Part shown: positions 50,900-60,125 of the stretch, piece by piece | Layout: the number at the start of each line of letters is the position of its first letter | Position numbering within the stretch: the stretch's first letter is position 1 | Assembly: GCA_001970955.1 (NCBI GenBank) | Contig: MPUH01000072.1 | Coordinates: forward strand, 1-64,000 | Direction: 5' to 3' | Source of the DNA: Stentor coeruleus | Lineage: Eukaryota; Ciliophora; Heterotrichea; Heterotrichida; Stentoridae | DNA length: 64,000 nucleotides | The notes under the pieces: generated by a model | Databases searched by the model: none | Seen by the model: the letters and a program-made list of their open reading frames with translations, nothing else | What the model was told of the DNA's origin: nothing | Translations under genes and position numbers: made by a program

Positions 50900-51124
50900 A
50901 TGCAAATTATTGTCAAAACTCTAACAGGGAAGAAACAACCTATGAACTTTGAGCCTGACAACACTGTTTCCCAAGTCAAGCAAGCTCTACAAGAAAAAGA
51001 AGGTATATCAATAGAACAGATAAGACTCATCTATGGTGGTAGACAACTAAACGATGATAGTCGCTTGAGTGAGTACAACCTAAAGGCAGGCTCAGTCATC
51101 CATATGGTTCTTCAGTTAAGATAA
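50900..51124 (+). CDS. Ubiquitin-like protein ending before Gly-Gly
   Basis: A 74-residue protein that aligns with ubiquitin without gaps (MQIIVKTLTGKKQ...; KEGISIEQIRLIYGGRQL; LSEYNLKAGSVIHMVLQLR) and stops at the position of ubiquitin Arg74, lacking Gly75-Gly76. The Leu8/Ile44/His68/Val70 patch and Lys6, 11, 27 and 33 are kept; Lys29, Lys48 and Lys63 are Ala, Arg and Ala; Arg72 is Gln. No 15- or 16-nt intron near the stop would restore Gly-Gly. As read it cannot be conjugated, but it could bind ubiquitin receptors. The ATG lies at 50900, and only 124 bp separate it from the divergent dynein light chain gene. Confidence 0.9.
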   Translation: MQIIVKTLTGKKQPMNFEPDNTVSQVKQALQEKEGISIEQIRLIYGGRQLNDDSRLSEYNLKAGSVIHMVLQLR

Positions 51125-51499
51125 GCTTATTTAGTAATAACTCTTATCCTACTTAAAGAGTAAAACTTGAAAATGATAATCTCTTGAGTGATTTTATTAA
51201 TAGAAATAGTGATTTGTTTTATATATTATTTTTTATATTGGAAGATTTCTATAAGATTATGTAATTTAGATTCAACTATAAATAAGTAAATAAAAACAAT
51301 TAAGTTTATATATTTTATAAGAAACTATCATAAAAATCAGCATTTTGTTAGCAACTACAAAGTTTATTATATAAATACTTATAAACTAATCAGTACTTTG
51401 TATTATTAAATGACAATTATAAGTTATTAAAACTGCAAAGCATTTCTTTATGAAATAAATAAAATAACACTTTAAATCTATCATAATAAACCATATAAC
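51125..51499. other. Convergent intergenic region
   Basis: A 375-bp AT-rich interval between the ubiquitin-like gene (+) and an unknown gene (-). Nothing else is seen. Confidence 0.6.
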
Positions 51500-51964
51500 T
51501 CAATACTTATCCCTTAAAAGTTTTTGTGCTCTTTCTTCAATGATCTCTTCAATAATAAAAGTATCTCTCTTATCTTTAATCGGAGTTATTGACAAAGGAT
51601 TCCTCATCGGCATTTCAACTTTTTTAGAAACACTCGATTTTTTGCAAAATGGCTTAGGCGTAATTGCTCTTAGCGGCGATTTTGACTTAGGAGGTGGTTC
51701 AAGTGGTTTTTTCATAGTCCATCGTATTGGAGTAACATCTCTAACAATTTTAGCTTTGACTCTTTTCAAGAATTTAGGAGCGAGGCTTTTAAATGAAGTT
51801 GACTTTAGTATATCAGGAAACTGAGTTGATCTTTGTGGGGTTAAATTACGAGGATTTTTATGTTTCAAGTTCTCATAAACTGGTCTGAGTGGCTGTTTAT
51901 TGTAAATCTTGTTTAAGGGATTAATACGAAATACTTCAACAGACTTAATAGCATCTATGTACAT
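51500..51964 (-). CDS. Hypothetical basic protein
   Basis: A 154-residue basic, proline-containing protein without a recognised domain: VEVFRINPLNKIYNKQ, PRNLTPQRSTQFPDIL, KPLEPPPKSKSPLRAITPKP, and a charged helical tail (IIEEIIEERAQKLLRDKY). Several S/T-P sites suggest phosphorylation. It resembles in style the unknown proteins at 56469 and 57257 but without alignable blocks. The frame is clean and ends at TGA. Confidence 0.6.
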   Translation of the reverse strand: MYIDAIKSVEVFRINPLNKIYNKQPLRPVYENLKHKNPRNLTPQRSTQFPDILKSTSFKSLAPKFLKRVKAKIVRDVTPIRWTMKKPLEPPPKSKSPLRAITPKPFCKKSSVSKKVEMPMRNPLSITPIKDKRDTFIIEEIIEERAQKLLRDKY

Positions 51965-53039
51965 TTTATGTCTAACATTTTCACAGTTGCTGTTAAAAAG
52001 ATAATCGTATAAACATTTTAATAGGTGAAGATCTTATAGTGATTAACGAATGTTAATTGTAAATATAGTAAAGTAATTACATTTTATTATGGCTATACTT
52101 TTTTATTAAGATTCATGATGTATTTTAGGATTGTATATTGTTAATTTTCAAATTTTTAAGGGTAAATTTATAAACGATTAAATTATAGTAAAGGTTTGAG
52201 AAATCTGAACTTTTATTATCCTAATTATAGCAGTAAAAACTTCAGTCCTTGATTTTTCATCTTTCATATTTCGTTTTTTGCTTGTCTATTTAATAAAAGT
52301 TTGTTTCAAGCTTGGATTTTCATTTTCAAAATCTAAATTTTAAACTTTTCTGCTTGTAATTTTTGTCTTTGTTTTTGTTTTTAGGCCTAAGCTGCATTAA
52401 TTCCTTTCTTTGTCATTCTATAATAGAATCTCTTAACATTAAGTTTTAAAGCTACAAATTTGTGATTTTTTTTTATTTGTTATTCAAGAACTTTTAATAT
52501 ATGTGTTTTCGAGATTTTATTTTGTGTTCAAGCTCTTCTGAGTATCACAGTTCATACACACTTTGTGACTTGGGTGGTTTTTATCATGCCCAGAAGATTA
52601 GATTTACGATGAATTTATTTCATACTACAGAGATTCAGTCATAAAGTTCATAAGTATTTTTACTAGCAGATGTTTTAATAAAAGTATTACTTTTTTTATT
52701 ATCTCTAGTTTTTGTAGCTAGACTTCCACACTATAGTTCATGAGTATTTTTACTAGCAGATGTTTTAATAAAAGTATTACTTTTTTTATTATCTCTAGTT
52801 TTTGTAGCTAGACTTCCACTCTGTATGCTTTTTCAACTGTAATTCCTATCAACAAACTTTTTCCTATCATATCACTTATATTAAATAATATAACTCTTCT
52901 AAAAATATAATATCACATCAAACATATCAAATCATCATATAGCATATTAATAAAACCTTTTCAAAACCAAAAATCCTCTCAATCTTAGAAGCCAAAATCC
53001 TATACCAAACCTTTCCTTTCTTAAACCCTTGGCTTATAA
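51965..53039. other. Long divergent intergenic region with 90-bp tandem duplication
   Basis: A 1075-bp spacer between an unknown gene (-) and CNOT10 (+). The plus strand around 52240-52460 is strikingly T-rich. A 90-bp tandem duplication lies at 52645-52820. No gene was found. Confidence 0.6.
52645..52820. repeat. About 90-bp tandem duplication
   Basis: Units 52645-52734 and 52735-about 52820 share AGTATTTTTACTAGCAGATG and the following 60 bases, with a few differences at their edges. There is no N at the joint. Confidence 0.88.
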
Positions 53040-54893
53040 ATGTCTTTTTATTCTAATTTCCGTGATGCTAACTTCAAAGCTTCCTTATCAGAACTAGAAA
53101 AATCTGAGCAGCTTCACAACATCGAAATAGTAAAGTATTACCAATCTGGGTGTAAGGATGTCAACGAACTTTTAAACAAGCTTCAGTCTCTTGACAACTC
53201 ACCTTTACGTCAATACAATCTAGCAGTTCTCTTATTTTACAAAGAAAACTATGGTGCTGCTCTTTCTTATCTAGTATCTTTAAGAGACAATCTAGAAAGT
53301 CTAAGTGAATACATAGGTATCAAAGCATGTATTTTACTTACAGAAACTTATATTGCTATGGATATGAGATCTGAAGCACGTTCTTGTATTGAGCGTTTAG
53401 AAAATCATGATGCTTTTATTAGTTACCTTAAAGACTCACCAAAACTTAAATATTTCGCCCCTTTATTAGTTGGCGCTTGGATCGAAGAAACTCCACAAGA
53501 AGATGTTAATTCAGCTGAGTATTGGCTTATAGTAAACATATTGAAATGTCGTTTTCATTTAATGCTTTCAGAATCAGAACCTGCAAAAAAAGCTCTAGCT
53601 CAAGCAGATATTGCCTGGTCTCGAATTACGAACCAGCATTACGATAGCGAACTTTTTAAAACCTTACAAACACAACAAATTGCTATAAGAAACTATCTAA
53701 TTGCAGAAATCGCGTATACAGAAGGGAATATGAATGCTACATTACAACAGCTTAATCAGGCACAAATAGAAATCCTCCCATTATTAGGGGAAAAACAGGC
53801 ACATCCATCTTGTATACCTAGCAGGGAAAGACTTAGTCATCCAATTTATCATTATAACAATCTTGGATGTGTGCATTTAAGACTTGGCAAGCCGAGATTG
53901 TCTAGGTTTTATTTCACAAAAGCTCTAGAAACACTTAAGGCACATACACCTGTTGATGTATCAAAACCATTATGCACTGTTACTTATCATTCATCCCAAC
54001 GTCGTGCAGATTTACTCTATAACTCAGCTTTAGCCTTATTAAACTCATTTAAACCTAAACATGCTCTTGAATGCCTACAAGAAATTTCCCCTTTAATGCA
54101 AAGTAAACCACTTTATTGGTATCGTGTAGCTGAATGCTATGTAATGATGCATCTTAAAACCTTAGCAGCAGGAAGAAGAGAAATGCTTAGTGATGTATGC
54201 TTATCACAAACAGGGAAAAAATATTTCTTACCATCTAAAGTTAATTATACATTTAAAGAAGATGAAGAAAAAGAACAAGAAACTTTACTTGAACAGGCAG
54301 CTATGTGTTTAAGAAATGCTTTAAGTTTATGTAAAGAAGAAGAAATGAGAGTTAATTTTTTACTGTTATTATGTTATGTATGTATGAATACTCAACCACA
54401 ATGCGCTTTATCATCAGCACAACTTTTATTACATATGGAAGTAACTGATTCACAAAGATTTATAGCAACTATGTATGCATCTGAAGCTTTACTTATATTA
54501 GGTAAGCCAAGACAAGCTATTGAGTATTTATCACATATACCTAAAGATATAAAACTTAAATGCCATTCGACACTAAGCCCAATTGGAGCTGTTTTTACTG
54601 AAGAAGTTAGCTCGAAGTTTGTTCAGAGTATTAATTTGAGTAGTGCACATTTACATGGTGGGAATTTACCAAATGCGCAACAAGCTTTAAACTCAGCGCT
54701 TAATTATTATAATCTGACTTTCCAACCGGCAGCACAGCCAAGTCAGCCTGTCCCTGCACCTATTTTGAACTTAGCGATATATATATCATTGAAAATGGGA
54801 AACCATGCACAGGCTGAAAGTTTTTTGAGATCAAGGCATATTTATGCGGGTATGGCTTATCCTAAACCTTCAGATACTAATAGTAATAGATAA
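53040..54893 (+). CDS. CNOT10: CCR4-NOT complex subunit 10
   Basis: A 617-residue, all-helical TPR protein. Diagnostic segments are HPIYHYNNLGCVHLRLGKP then SRFYFTKALETL (human has a YNNLACIYMQLGKH block), and RADLLYNSALALLNSFKPK then ALECLQEI with LYWYRVAECYVMMH. An early repeat reads YNLAVLLFYKENYGAALSYL. CNOT10 binds CNOT11 and the CNOT1 scaffold in the cytoplasmic deadenylase complex that shortens mRNA poly(A) tails. It is a little shorter than human CNOT10 (744). The ATG follows CTTATAA. Confidence 0.93.
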   Translation: MSFYSNFRDANFKASLSELEKSEQLHNIEIVKYYQSGCKDVNELLNKLQSLDNSPLRQYNLAVLLFYKENYGAALSYLVSLRDNLESLSEYIGIKACILLTETYIAMDMRSEARSCIERLENHDAFISYLKDSPKLKYFAPLLVGAWIEETPQEDVNSAEYWLIVNILKCRFHLMLSESEPAKKALAQADIAWSRITNQHYDSELFKTLQTQQIAIRNYLIAEIAYTEGNMNATLQQLNQAQIEILPLLGEKQAHPSCIPSRERLSHPIYHYNNLGCVHLRLGKPRLSRFYFTKALETLKAHTPVDVSKPLCTVTYHSSQRRADLLYNSALALLNSFKPKHALECLQEISPLMQSKPLYWYRVAECYVMMHLKTLAAGRREMLSDVCLSQTGKKYFLPSKVNYTFKEDEEKEQETLLEQAAMCLRNALSLCKEEEMRVNFLLLLCYVCMNTQPQCALSSAQLLLHMEVTDSQRFIATMYASEALLILGKPRQAIEYLSHIPKDIKLKCHSTLSPIGAVFTEEVSSKFVQSINLSSAHLHGGNLPNAQQALNSALNYYNLTFQPAAQPSQPVPAPILNLAIYISLKMGNHAQAESFLRSRHIYAGMAYPKPSDTNSNR

Positions 54894-55015
54894 ACTAGTT
54901 TAGAAATAATTAGAATTGTTGTGATTATATGATATAAATGTTGATTTTTTTAGTATATTTTTTAATACACTTTTTTATGTATTATAAATGAAAGTTCACA
55001 TTTACAAAATCAATT

Positions 55016-55933
55016 TTAACTATAAGATCTACGATATCTACGTCTTGAGCTTTCTGGACTTCTCATATAACTATCACTTCTATAAGGTTTTCTTGGACTT
55101 CTTCTATCCCTTCTAGGTGATCTTCTTGAGTTAGTCCCATTTCTCCCTCTATCTCTATATTGATTACTATATCTATCTCTGTCTCTGTCTCTATCTCTAT
55201 AATCATCATATTTCTTATATTGGCCTCTTTCTCTACTTCTTCTTGATCTAGACCCAAATACTCCAGGTTTTTTCGCATTTTCTATAGAAATTCTTCTTTC
55301 ATCTACTTCAGTATTATCCAATGCATTTTTAGCAGCTTCAGCATTTTCAAGATTTTCAAAAGTTACAAACCCATAACCTTTAGATCTTCCTGATATATGG
55401 TCTTTAATAACTTTACATATTTTTATTTTCCCATATTTCCCAAAGATTTTCTCAAGATCTTCTTCTTTTGTTCTAAAATTCAGATTCTGCACATAAAGAT
55501 TACATTCTTCATACTCACGATATGGACCATCATTTATTGGAGAACAAGATACGCTTTTTCTAAAATTTTCTCGTTCTCTATTTCCATTTTGATATCTTTC
55601 TCTATACCTTTCTTCACTTCTTCTTGGACTTGATCTATTATCTTTAGACTTTCTTGCGTTTTCAACTCGGATTTTTCTTTCATCAATTTCAGTGTTGTCC
55701 AAAGCGTTTTTAGCTACTTTCGCATCTTCGGAGTTTTCAAAAGTTACAAAGCCAAAACCTCGAGACTTTCCAGATACGCTGCTTGTTATGATTGTGCAGC
55801 GGCTTATATTTCCGAATTTGGAGAATATCTTTTCAAGGTCTTTTTCTTTGGTTCGGAAGCTTAGGTTTTGAATGTAGAGGATGTTTTCTTTTGATCCTTG
55901 GTCAGAGTCGTTATCAGATGGAGAAAGTGACAT
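55016..55933 (-). CDS. SR-type RNA-binding protein with two RRMs
   Basis: A 305-residue protein from the ATG at 55933 (MSLSPSDNDSDQ). The open frame continues 113 codons further upstream in AT-rich, Ile/Asn/Lys-rich sequence that looks untranslated. RRM1 (about 17-95) has NILYIQNLSFRTKEKDLEKIF and GKSRGFGFVTFE. RRM2 (about 150-225) has CNLYVQNLNFRTKEEDLEKIF and GRSKGYGFVTFE. The two RRMs are very alike (ALDNTE[I/V]DERxIxxENA in both), indicating a recent internal duplication. The C-terminus is Arg-rich with RD and RS dipeptides. It resembles Tra2 and other splicing regulators; the target is unknown. Confidence 0.92.
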   Translation of the reverse strand: MSLSPSDNDSDQGSKENILYIQNLSFRTKEKDLEKIFSKFGNISRCTIITSSVSGKSRGFGFVTFENSEDAKVAKNALDNTEIDERKIRVENARKSKDNRSSPRRSEERYRERYQNGNRERENFRKSVSCSPINDGPYREYEECNLYVQNLNFRTKEEDLEKIFGKYGKIKICKVIKDHISGRSKGYGFVTFENLENAEAAKNALDNTEVDERRISIENAKKPGVFGSRSRRSRERGQYKKYDDYRDRDRDRDRYSNQYRDRGRNGTNSRRSPRRDRRSPRKPYRSDSYMRSPESSRRRYRRSYS

Positions 55934-56468
55934 ATTTATTATCCATACCTTATTATATGAATGTGCCCCATTGTAGATAATAATAATAATTTTATAGACT
56001 ATAATAAATGGTTGAGATTTAAAGATAGATTGTAAAGGAATTAGTTTATCAAATGTTTTAAAGATAATTTTAGATATAGGTTTAGAAAAAATTAAAGTAC
56101 TTTGGATAATCTTAGTAAATTGAGAAATCCTGAATATTAATATCAAGAAATGTTTAGAAAATAGGTTATTGTTGCTATTTAATGATTTATTTAGATTATT
56201 TTTTTTTATTTTGATAAACTTTATTTGAGATTGTGTGGCGCCCAAGAAAAAGTATAAAGTGAAGTAATATCTCAAAATTTACTTTCCATCTTTTTTAGTA
56301 TTAATTTAGGTTTTTTATTAAGGATTATTATCTAGTTATATTGAATATAGAGTTATTTAACTACAATTTTTGATTTAGGTTTCATAATCCTATATTATTT
56401 TCTCATATTTTAGTAACATTTAAAACAACTATTCATTACCAAATGTATTTATTTTCAATTTATTTGCT
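55934..56468. other. Intergenic region
   Basis: A 535-bp AT-rich spacer between two minus-strand genes. The part near 55934-56275 is accidentally open in the frame of the RRM gene. No other feature is seen. Confidence 0.55.
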
Positions 56469-57152
56469 CTAAGATTTTTTGAATGCAGGCACATACTTAA
56501 TTTCTCTCATATCCTTCAATACTTCATTTAAATAGATCCTCGCATATTTTCTATTTATTTTTTTTGCATCTTCCATACAAAACCTAAATATTTTTTACTC
56601 AGCATTTTCTTCAGGGTCATCCGTGATATTTTTTATGTTCTTTTTTAAGGTTATAATTCGTTTTTTCTCTTTCTTAAACGTAAAATTTTTAGTCGGGATG
56701 ATTGCCGAGCATGTCCTTATAAGTTGTTCATAAGATTTCATTATTGGTGAACCTGAAAGTCTTTGCAAAGTTATAATTCTGTTACTAGTTATTGAAGATT
56801 TTATAGGAACATCAGGTATCAAAAGTGGGGGCATTTTTATCGGACTCATATTACTTTTTGAGTACTCTTTCACTTTTATTTTATAATTACTGAAATTTTT
56901 CGAATGATGCTTTAGTGGAGGTAGTATTATAGATGGTTTGGAAGTGCTGTCTATGATTTTTTTAGACTTTTTAGATTTTTTTAGGTTGTTTGTCATATTA
57001 GACTCTTCGATAGATATTTTTGGGCTTGAAGATAAAAATGCATGTCTTGTTGATAAGCATTTCGGCTCGTACTTTTTGAGTAAGCTTAAAACTTTTTTGT
57101 CAAGGTTTAGCTTAGTCTTGAATGAAGGATTCTGACTGTTAATTGGATGCAT
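56469..57152 (-). CDS. Hypothetical basic protein, two exons
   Basis: Exons 57152-56599 and 56583-56469, joined across a 15-nt intron, give 222 residues. The protein is Lys/Ser/Pro-rich (LKKSKKSKKIIDSTSKPS, SNMSPIKMPPLLIPDVPIK) with a basic helical stretch (FTFKKEKKRIITLKKNIK). The second exon adds FCMEDAKKINRKYARIYLNE and ends VPAFKKS. The intron fits the strict 15-nt consensus, which supports real coding. The ATG follows TATAA. No family is recognised. Confidence 0.68.
56584..56598 (-). other. 15-nt intron, unknown gene
   Basis: The intron reads GTAAAAAATATTTAG in phase 2. Removal extends the protein by 37 codons; retention gives GAG TAA. Confidence 0.8.
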
Positions 57153-57256
57153 TTATAAAATTACAATAAAATGATATCCTTTCTTATCTACTTATAAATA
57201 TATTACAAAAATAAATAACTTTTCTTCTTATTCTAATTATCTATCATACTTAATAC

Positions 57257-57877
57257 TCATGAAGGGCTAAGGACTCTTGCATAAGGATTGCTTAAAAATT
57301 TTTCAGCCAGCTTCCCCATCCCTAATTCTAAATCTTTCGAGCGATATTTTTCAATTGAGCATGTGTTCGGTTCTTTAACCTCCAAAAGATCTGGAAGTGA
57401 CTTATTATATTTCATTCGATAATGAGGTGAATTTAAAGTTTCTTTTTTATGATTATGCAAAGCAAGATCTTTTTGAACATCGTCTTTTATTTTACTCTGA
57501 ACATTTTTCAAATATTTCGGGACAATTCTTTGTTTTTTATCACTATTTGTCGCCATAGTAGGGCTGCTATACCTTTTTGAATTCTGCGGGTTTTTTTCTT
57601 TTATATCCCCAGGTAAACTAGTATTAGGTCGATCAAATTTGGAGAGTTTTGGCTGTGGAGTTTCATGGTTTTTAGAAGACTTACGATTATTTTTAGGTAC
57701 TTTACCGCGGATATTAATTAGTGTCTCAAGAGCACTTATTTTAGGATTTGAAAGTATTTGTTTTATTTGCCGAACTCCGTATAGTATTGAATAATAAATG
57801 CATTTGTTCCATTGGTCTTTTGGGAAGGAACTTAGGAAATCCTGAATTTCCTGGTCTTTTCTTAAGTCTTCAAGCAT
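57257..57877 (-). CDS. Hypothetical protein with N-terminal helical segment
   Basis: A 206-residue protein. The first 65 residues look like a compact helical domain (LRKDQEIQDFLSSFPKDQW, NKCIYYSILYGVRQIKQILS). The rest is basic, Ser/Pro-rich and probably disordered, with KIKDDVQKDLALHNHKKE as a possible helix. It ends at TGA. I do not recognise the family. It lies tail-to-head with its neighbours, 105 bp from the next gene. Confidence 0.6.
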   Translation of the reverse strand: MLEDLRKDQEIQDFLSSFPKDQWNKCIYYSILYGVRQIKQILSNPKISALETLINIRGKVPKNNRKSSKNHETPQPKLSKFDRPNTSLPGDIKEKNPQNSKRYSSPTMATNSDKKQRIVPKYLKNVQSKIKDDVQKDLALHNHKKETLNSPHYRMKYNKSLPDLLEVKEPNTCSIEKYRSKDLELGMGKLAEKFLSNPYARVLSPS

Positions 57878-58146
57878 AATTATAATTTAATATTAAGTTT
57901 TGGTAAAGAGATTTTTTTTAAATAAGAAATTATGATGAGAGGAATAGTAAATAAGTTGTGTGTAGTAAATAAGATTATGTGTATTTTTGTATTTAAATAA
58001 ATAGTTTCATTTTAAATAAGATTTTGTAGTATTCGGTTGGAGATATAGGAATTTTATAACAGGTAGTGAGAAAATTAAAATTTTTGAACATAAAAACTAA
58101 GTAAAAAAAATAATATTAACTAATTAATAACTGAATTGTCTCATAC

Positions 58147-59154
58147 CTATGTGGTATACGGCATATTTTTTGGACTAAAATAATGTTGAAAGTGGTTTGT
58201 AGGTGAGAAAGCAGGAAATACAAATGCCCCAGCATGTGGGGAAGGTATTTGAGTAATAATCTCTAAAGGATGTAAGTGTTCATTATTCATAATATTCATC
58301 CTTTTAAACCCAGATGGACTATTCGGTATTTCATCATAAGACGTTGCAGGTGACTGATATTTATCCCAAGCATAATTCACATCTTCAGGAGGGAATTTGA
58401 AAATATTGTTTTTATTATTGATCGGGGCAGGATTCATTGTACTAATAAAATAAGACGGAGAAAAAGGTTCAAGTATCTTGATTTCCCTAGCTTTAGTTGG
58501 TGATGGACATACTATTTCTACAGGTTTATTCCTAACAGTCACAGGTTCTGATTTTATAGGCTTAATATATTCAGGTTCAAAATCATCTTCATCCTGATAA
58601 CTTTCAGTTCTAGAACTCAATCTATTAGATCTTCGTCTGTATATTTATTACAATACAATCCCGTCTATGCATTTATTTATTTTTCTCTTCCGATCATCTT
58701 TAATTTCTAATATTTTTCCTGTTAACTCTCGATCTTGAATAACATCTTGGACAGAAAGTGTTATATGTTCACTTTGGCTATGGTTTCTGTTATGCCATCT
58801 GATTTTTCTTCGTATTGTGCTATAGAAATGATTTTTGATTGAATTATCTGTTCGGCCTGGAAGCAATTTTGCAATGTCAGACCATTGGTTCCCATGGGTC
58901 AGTTGATAGTCGAAAATGATTTTTTCTTCTTCTTCGCTCCAGTAATTTTTAACTATATGTGGGTCTAAATGATTGTGCCACCTTTCACGGCATTGTTTTG
59001 CTGTTCTTCCTCGAATGTTGTATCGAGTTATTAGCATTTTAGCGATCAAGGTCCATTCCTTGGTGCCAAATTCTTCAGCCAAACACTTGATTGCGTCGTC
59101 TTCCTATGTTATTTTTACTTCAAGACCCCAGGGTTTTCTATCGTGATGAGACAT
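58147..59154 (-). CDS. R2R3-type MYB transcription factor
   Basis: Three exons, 59154-59119, 59103-58652 and 58636-58147, give 325 residues. Exon 1 is only 12 codons ([12 protein letters not shown]) and completes the first tryptophan of repeat R2: [40 protein letters not shown]3 follows directly: [45 protein letters not shown]. This order and the [11 protein letters not shown] / [11 protein letters not shown] blocks match animal and protist c-MYB-type proteins. The third exon is a Pro/Ser-rich, probably regulatory region. It should bind AACNG-like sites in the nucleus (family knowledge). The ATG follows TATAA. Confidence 0.94.
58637..58651 (-). other. 15-nt intron 2, MYB gene
   Basis: The intron reads GTAATAAATATACAG in phase 2. 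Removal joins DGIVL to [12 protein letters not shown] and adds the third exon. Confidence 0.9.
59104..59118 (-). other. 15-nt intron 1, MYB gene
   Basis: The intron reads GTAAAAATAACATAG in phase 0. Removal joins KPWGLE to EDDAIKCL, restoring MYB repeat R2. Confidence 0.94.
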
Positions 59155-60125
59155 TTATATAAGCAGCAAATAAGTTTATTCTATTTAAATAAAGTATTAA
59201 TGATTGCTAATTTAAGCTTAATTTATAACTGTTATAGGATTTGTAACAAATTACCATTTATTATGTATCCTATTTTTATTTGGAATAAATAAAATACTTG
59301 TTTTAAATTCTATGATGGCAACTTAAAAATTATTTCTTTTTTCTAAAAATGAATACAAAATTTATCAAATAAAATACTATCTCTATTGCATTTTAACATA
59401 ATCATTTTTAAATAAAAACTAAACTATCTATTATTAGTAAATTAATTAAATCATTAAATAAATATTGAATAGAAAACTTTTTTTCATTAGAACGAGAGTT
59501 ATTTTCAACTGATCTAATTTCCAATTTATATGTAAAACATTGAAATATAGATATTTTTTAAGTAATGACTAAGATTCAAAAAATAGCTACTTTTGAANGA
59601 GAGTTATTTTCAACTGATCTAATTTCCAATTTATATGTAAAACATTGAAATATAGATATTTTCTAAGTAATGACTAAGATTCAAAAAATAGCTACTTTTG
59701 AATTACATCTGAAAGGTTAATGTCTTAAACTTTTATAAAAAATTGATAATTTTAAAAATCCAAATATTTTTCAAGCAAGAAAATCTCAAGGTATCTTAAT
59801 GAGTTAACAAAAAAACATATATATATTATTTGTATATAAATTTCTATATCAATTTTCATTATAGAAAGCATAATTAACAAATCCTAACTCATCAATTAAT
59901 TATTCTTTTAGGAACTAAACAGAATACATAAATATATTACAAAAAACTTTTTAAAATGATAAAGAATCGAAAAAAATCAACAGAAATCTGAGCCTAAGCA
60001 GTTAGATATTACTTAGTTTAGTAAATTCATAAAAATATTATAAAAACTATATTAGCCATTCTGATAATATTAATAAAGATAGAGAAATATCATTTGCTTT
60101 ATATTTAGAAATCATATCAATATAA
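59155..60125. other. Divergent intergenic region with N gap
   Basis: A 971-bp, very AT-rich spacer between MYB (-) and Rab GDI (+), containing a 104-bp duplication around N at 59598. No gene or RNA is seen. Confidence 0.6.
59494..59702. repeat. 104-bp duplication flanking an N (assembly join)
   Basis: Positions 59494-59597 and 59599-59702 match with one T/C difference, around N at 59598. Probably an unmerged contig overlap between alleles. Confidence 0.88.

Noticed and set aside
55934-56275. N-terminal 113-codon extension of the two-RRM protein
   Set aside because: Low-complexity Ile/Asn/Lys/Phe-rich translation of AT-rich DNA; the SR protein has a natural start at 55933.
57230-57262. Possible 16-nt intron after the unknown gene at 57257
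   Set aside because: It lies after the TGA stop and so would not change the protein.
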